From positions 1-12,978 of the forward strand of contig QUTJ01031575.1 of assembly GCA_003573635.1 (NCBI GenBank): DNA of 12,978 nucleotides, given 5' to 3'. The position numbers and the translations under genes were made by a program. How positions within the stretch are numbered: position 1 is the stretch's first letter; the number at the start of each line of letters is the position of its first letter. Below the pieces are notes generated by a model, which made no database searches, was not told where the DNA came from, and was given only the letters and a program-made list of their open reading frames with translations. The stretch is from Goniomonas avonlea (lineage: Eukaryota > Cryptophyceae > Goniomonadida > Goniomonadaceae). Below, in pieces: positions 8,722 to 12,978 of this stretch.

Positions 8722-10826
8722 ATGCACTTCTCTCCACGGCGAAGCACCAAAAAACTCAGTGTAAGTTTGCAGCGTGATCACCTGTGAGGATGTTGCAGGC
8801 GCGCAGCTCTGGAACTCTGAGAGCCTCCCGGCCTGCATCCCCCCCCCCCCCATTACTTTTGACTTGATGGCCTGAAACCGCTCCGCAGAGGCTGGTGCCT
8901 TTGAGCGCAAGGACGCAAGCAGGCGTTATGTGAGTTGGCGAGATCTTTGGTTGTGTTGCTGATGAGACTCGTGCGGACATTGTCGGGACGTGGGGAGGAA
9001 AATCATTGTGCCATGTTGATGAAGTAACTCACAGCGTATCTTGTACGAAGTCGCCGCCTTGCGATTCTTGTTATTTTTGACAAGATCGGTATCCAACTCT
9101 CGGCAGGTTGCTGTCTCCCCAGAAACAGCCATCGCCGCAAAAAGTATTGTCTCCCGAAAAGCGTGTCGGACCGACCCACGGCCGACACCTGCGCGATCTG
9201 CCGAACAGATCTATTGCTGCCACACATCCAAGTCAACGCCTAAGTGAAGGGCAGCAGCGTGGGGATCAACTCCGACGTGGTGGAGGGTCCGACACTGTGT
9301 CCGACGCGCCAGATCAGCAACACGGCCCTCCCGGCGACGCTGTCAGGGATTGCCTTCCCAATGGAAATCACGACCAACTCTATCGCGAAGGCGAAGGTTC
9401 TTCTGATGGCCGCCATGAGGATTTCCCGAGCTATACCAATCGAGGTGATGATTGGGGCTGCAACCGACCCGCAGTGTTCGACGATGATCGACCAGGCTGG
9501 GATAATTCGACGTCTGTCCCACAGGTGTGTTGTGTCCTTGAGGGCGTCGACTCGAGTGAGCTTGAGGCTACTTGAGGACACTTGAGTTGACTTGGAGAAA
9601 CTCTCGAGGAGGCTGGAATACAGCGCTGGATGTGCACTCGGGTGTGTGAGGACACTGACACATGAGCACACTTGGTCACACACGAGGTTCCATCCCTCCG
9701 AATACCGAAGATTCCATTTTGAAATTGACTGGTATCCTCCATCAAGGAGGTGTTGTGACCACAGAATGTGCAAGAGGAATCTTTACCTTGCTGTCGCAGG
9801 CGCCTCGACCTCGGGTGGCACTGCCGAAGGACCTCTTCACGTCTGCACACACTCGGAAAGGTCAGAATTCGATCTTCTTTTGAGTGCCCTCCTCGCCAGT
9901 CATTAGCTCTAGGGTTTTACATTTAGTACTTCACATGCTCAACGGGTGATCGGGTTTTGCTAGCCTGATCTTATTGTAGGTCACAATAGCTCGGGAATCT
10001 TATCTTATCATTGTCGTTCTTACCACTGCAGTACATATCATTGCGAGCAGACACACTGGCAACAAACTTAGGTGCAAGCCCGTGCAGGCACATAATACTG
10101 GCACGGCACAGATACTGGGTTGACCAGACAGAAGATCAATTGAACCAATTTTAGAAAAAGTGCAAGAACTTCCTGCCGAGTGCAAGCGATTTCGGCCACT
10201 GTCTCAAGCGGCCGTGTGCCTCATGCGCCAACAGCCCTTGTCACAGACCGAACTCGAGAAGGCAAAGCCAAAAGTCCGATACTGGCAACATGCTAGGATG
10301 CTCACCCCGCACGCCGGGCGGATGCTAATGCGAGTAATCCTCTCTCGGTGGTCGACCGGCGGGGTCGCATCGCAAAGACCGGCGCGGTCAAGTGTTGCAG
10401 TGGCCGCACTGATGCCGAGCGGGCAAGGAAGGTTCCCAAGGGGAATGTTTCTGTCACACGCGCAGCTCCTCTGCGAGATAGCGCTGGCGGGAAATCGCAT
10501 TGGTAGACTGGTAACCCCACTTGGTCCATGTTTGCCAGGCGCGGCGAAACAAGATGGGTCGATGCGACCGTCGGCCAGCCATACTGCTCGATAACCGAGA
10601 TGGCTGGCCGTGGCTGTGCTACTTGTCGCTGTGGGGACTGGGTTTGCCTGTAGGCATCCCGTTTCAACCCAAAGGTTCTCAGCCCAATTGCGAACAAGCC
10701 TCCGAGTTCAGGATAGAAGTGGCAGCTGTCTCTTTCCGCTGCATGGAGAAGATTTTCCATGATGACTGGCCCGTTGATATGATGCCGATATTAGGAACTG
10801 AGGGGCTGCATGGGAGACGTTGTTAG
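8722..10826 (+). CDS. Unrecognised protein: Ser-Pro/acidic N-half and Cys-rich C-half
   Basis: ATG at 8722. Exons: 8722-8760, 8889-8929, 8967-9023, 9107-9555, 9687-9860, 10032-10081, 10155-10273, 10335-10502, 10539-10641 and 10683-10826; 1344 nt, 447 aa, stop TAG. Introns: 128, 37, 83, 131, 171, 73, 61, 36 and 41 nt, all phase-consistent; the first two start GTAAGT and GTGAGT. Exon 4 shows strong purine-N-pyrimidine codon bias and encodes a spaced S-P-Q-K motif (49-52, 55-58, then SPEK 61-64), then a disordered Gly/Asp-rich region. Residues 268-403 hold 13 cysteines, including CASC (291-294) and CATCRC (392-397), suggesting zinc binding. No family recognised. Exons 7-10 are the least certain: other frames are also open there. 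The last exon may instead splice from 10818 to 11189 and continue. Confidence 0.58.
8839..8851. repeat. Poly-C tract, 13 bases
   Basis: Thirteen consecutive cytosines in the first intron (8761-8888) of the gene starting at 8722, within the region that would serve as its pyrimidine tract ahead of the acceptor at 8888. Homopolymers of this length are prone to assembly error; being intronic, a miscount would not change the protein. Confidence 0.95.
10572..10610. repeat. 11-bp perfect inverted repeat
   Basis: Left arm CGGCCAGCCAT at 10572-10582 and right arm ATGGCTGGCCG at 10600-10610, separated by 17 bases. It lies inside the proposed ninth exon of the gene starting at 8722. It could form a GC-rich hairpin in DNA or RNA, but there is no U-run and no sign of a terminator function. 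Confidence 0.85.
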
Positions 10827-11188
10827 CTTCTGACACACTCACACCCGCTCGTCTGAACTGATGAGGCCTCTGCTGGCTTGCTCCAACCAAGTGAAGTTCT
10901 GCGGGTTATATGACCAATCCAGTACCCACAGATGACACACACACACACACTCAGTCACAAAAGTAGTTTGTTGCACTGACTCCCTCACCTCACAATTGCA
11001 CACGCGCACATGCAGCCCACACACACACTGCACGCAATCCCAAGATTCCCTTTTGGCTGGCGTGCTTGCACATTCTCTTTCTCAGTTGAATCCTATTATT
11101 GTTTTAAAATCGTGTTGATTTGTTTGGAGCAAACGTCTCGAGCACGAGTTGGCTCATCTGATCAAAGACTGACAATGAGTAACGGCAG
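10827..11188. other. Non-coding interval between exon groups
   Basis: About 360 bases with no convincing exon. It holds CA-rich simple sequence (10930-11035), pyrimidine-rich stretches, and an AT-rich patch (TATTATTGTTTTAAAAT, about 11092-11108). It is either one 370-nt intron (donor GTTGTT at 10819, acceptor GGCAG at 11188) linking the two exon groups, or an intergenic promoter. The ATG at 11175 opens a frame that overlaps the better-supported coding frame and is probably not used. Confidence 0.5.
10935..10950. repeat. (AC)8 microsatellite
   Basis: Sixteen bases of perfect AC dinucleotide repeat within a CA-rich non-coding stretch; shorter CACACACAC runs recur near 11020. Confidence 0.95.
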
Positions 11189-12944
11189 GGGACATCGTGT
11201 CAGCAAAGGCAGAAGCGACCTTGGTGCAGGCAGTGGAGGCAGCAGACGACGCCACCGAGTTGAGTTTGGCTCTCCTTGCTGGCCAGCACGAGGTTGTCGC
11301 AACTGGCCACGCTGTTATCGTTGCTGCACAGGTGAGTCAGGTCCGCTGTGTCTGGCAAGGTCGTGTTTGGCAAACGGAAGATAGTACCAATTTATTGGTC
11401 AGTCGACCATGAAGGTACCTTGTTCGTCAGTCGACCGGACGATCTAACAGGCCCCTCGCACAGCGCGCGTCGGAGGCTTTCACAAGGGCGTCCCGACCAG
11501 ATTCGCTAGAGCAGTACCTGCGACATGGCTGTTCGGGCTCCCCTCCCCCCCAGCCCCAGCCTGTCCATGCGCGCAAGTCACACTACCAGCGGTATCACAA
11601 CCTCCGCCCCAAGGACAACCAGGAGGACGACCTCGCATGTCGACTGCCAGGACGACAAGGTCTGCAGCAAGGGCTGCAGCCAGTCCAAGTCTTCTCACGC
11701 CATCCTGGGCAGGTACTCGCTACAGTCCCTACTTTGTGCCACCCAATTTATTTCCTTCCCCCCAGTTCATTTCGTGTTGCACCAGCGTGGTTCATGTCTC
11801 GTTTCATGTCATCATCCAGTTTTGCTGCCTCGTTGTATGAGAGCAGTGCACCTACCTGCACTGTGTTGCAGCCACTGGCTGGCTTGACTCGCTTTCACGT
11901 TGCTGGGTCGAGAGCTGAGTTGCAGTCGCTGACTTGCTTGGGTGACTTTGGTTTTTCTCTCTCTCTTTCATCCTCGCCCCCAGGATAATCCATGCTAACC
12001 CACAAATAACTTGCACCAGGAGGAATCTGCTATCTGTGGTGAAAAGTATAGGGAGGCTACGGGAGCGAGGCCACAGAAGGGCTTTGCACTGTATTGCAGC
12101 CAATTGGGGGGCTTGACTCACTTGCACTGTATTGCAGCCACTGGAGGGCTTGACTCATTGCTCTTCTCGCAGCAACCTCGCTCCTGGGATCGCGGTGTGA
12201 CGTCACTTCCACACGGAAGGGGCGGGTTCCTCCAGGTCAGCACCGCCGCGTCCAAGCAACAAAACCCAAGGAGGAGCGGCAAACACCAGGAAGACCGTCA
12301 ACCACTCCCTGCCTTGAACGGTCACCCTCTCTCCCAAAAAACCGCATTCGGTTCTCTAGCACCAGTTCGCAGCAAAACGGGGCTGGGAACAATAGGGCCC
12401 CAAATAGGGCGAGCAGTGACAGCGATGGAAGTGCGAGACAGCAGTCAAGAGAGTCGAGTGGGTGAGCGGGGAAGGGGCACTGGGAGGGCAGTAACCAGGG
12501 CAGCAACAAGTATGGGTGTGCCAAGGCATGGCAGGCCTGGACAATGGGAAGCTCTCATGGGCTGCTATGGATAAACTTCTCTCGTCTTCATCTGTTCTCT
12601 CGTTTTTTCCCTTATCTCACTTCCTCTCTGGCCCTGGTCGCTGGTCACACGTCTGTCGCTCGGTTCCTGACAGGCCTGCTCCCCCCTGCATTTTTTTTGA
12701 CGATGCTGAAATACTTCTGTTCTTCGTCAGATCTGGCAACTGCCCGATAGCGACAGCCTGCAGTTGCTCTGATCATGATCTATCTCATTTTGACCAGGCG
12801 GAACACTTCTCCTGCGCAAAACGAGAAATAACAGGCTGCTTCTGCTGGGATTCGAGAGAAAAACTGGTCCAGCAGGACGAAGTTTCTGTCGTCGACGAGA
12901 AAGGAGGCGAGCTTTCCCGGTGCCAGTTCTCTCTCTCTCGCTAG
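11189..12944 (+). CDS. Further exons: helical segment and basic Ser/Arg-rich disordered segment (partial model)
   Basis: Proposed exons: 11189-11331, 11451-11712, 12173-12461 and 12674-12944 (stop TAG). The first is the best supported: nearly every codon begins with G or A, it encodes an Ala/Glu/Val-rich helical segment (DIVSAKAEATLVQAVEAADD...), and it ends at a consensus GTGAGT donor (11332). The second is Ala/Pro-rich. The third encodes a basic, Ser/Arg/Gln-rich disordered region with purine-first codons and ends at GTGAGC (12462). The last is Cys-rich. Phases match throughout (1,0,1,2), and joining to 10818 also keeps phase (766 aa in total), so this may be the C-terminal part of the preceding gene. 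No start codon of its own is seen. Exon 2 and the 460-nt intron after it are uncertain, because other frames are open there. No family recognised. Confidence 0.42.
11858..12161. repeat. Three copies of a ~36-bp element in a putative intron
   Basis: Copies start at 11858, 12086 and 12124. Each begins GCACTGT(A/G)TTGCAGCC, continues with a G-rich variable middle, then GGCTTGACTC. The last two are adjacent with period 38; the first is 228 bases away. All lie in the interval 11713-12172, proposed as one long intron, and each contains TTGCAG, a plausible splice acceptor. Confidence 0.85.
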
Positions 12945-12978
12945 GCAGATCCACGGATCTGTGGCTGCTCTGCAGTTT

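Noticed and set aside
8707-9132. Overlapping short minus-strand frames
   Set aside because: They are shadows of the first small plus-strand exons and of intron sequence; none has matched splice sites.
9240-9773. 177-codon minus-strand frame with hydrophobic stretches
   Set aside because: It is antisense to exon 4 of the plus-strand gene, whose frame has strong purine-N-pyrimidine codons and consensus splice ends. The hydrophobic run is the complement of Asp/Asn/His codons.
12198-12205. CRE-like palindrome TGACGTCA
   Set aside because: A single 8-bp site inside a proposed exon, with no promoter context;
12011-12574. 187-codon plus-strand frame
   Set aside because: It is open through the repeats and the third downstream exon, but the neighbouring frame has stronger purine-first codon bias and ends at a GTGAGC donor. 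Kept only as an alternative.
12946-12961. 7-bp inverted repeat CAGATCC-AC-GGATCTG just after the last stop
   Set aside because: Too short, with a 2-base loop and no run of T; no basis for calling a terminator in eukaryotic sequence.

Overview
This window looks like nuclear DNA of a compact, intron-dense unicellular eukaryote. Reading frames break every 50-450 bases at GT...AG boundaries, and joining across those boundaries restores long phase-consistent proteins. Most introns are very short (about 36-130 nt). Only weak donor consensus is needed (GTGAGT and GTACGT, but also GTTTGC, GTCACG and GTGCCC). There are no Shine-Dalgarno-led operons, and genes lie head-to-head, tail-to-tail and in tandem. 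I cannot name the lineage; the coiled-coil, EF-hand and LC8-motif protein would fit a flagellate or protist, but this is inference.

Layout. (1) 1-2515, minus strand: a long coiled-coil protein with two degenerate EF-hand-like loops and an LC8-type motif, running off the window start; a 23-bp palindromic tandem repeat sits at its far end. (2) 2516-2679: a short head-to-head promoter interval. (3) 2680-3669, plus: a two-exon Ras/Rho-like small GTPase with an abnormal switch II (DTASR) and an F-box/SOCS-like tail. (4) 3670-4093: the convergent gap, with three copies of a 55-bp repeat. (5) 4094-6762, minus: a nine-exon unrecognised protein of about 632 aa; its last intron is built from tandem copies of its own 3' splice site. 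(6) 6763-6970: a second head-to-head promoter interval with TATA-like sequence. (7) 6971-8192, plus: a seven-exon protein of about 302 aa ending in a four-cysteine zinc ribbon whose coding sequence is split by an intron. (8) 8193-8721: a C/T-rich gap. (9) 8722-10826, plus: a roughly ten-exon Ser-Pro-rich then Cys-rich protein. (10) 11189-12944, plus: more exons that are either the continuation of (9) or a separate gene.

Only the GTPase and the zinc ribbon are recognisable families. All other products are unrecognised. Exon models were built by hand from frame continuity, splice dinucleotides, phase matching and coding-like codon bias, so individual boundaries may be off. I see no evidence of functional linkage between neighbours beyond shared short promoter intervals.
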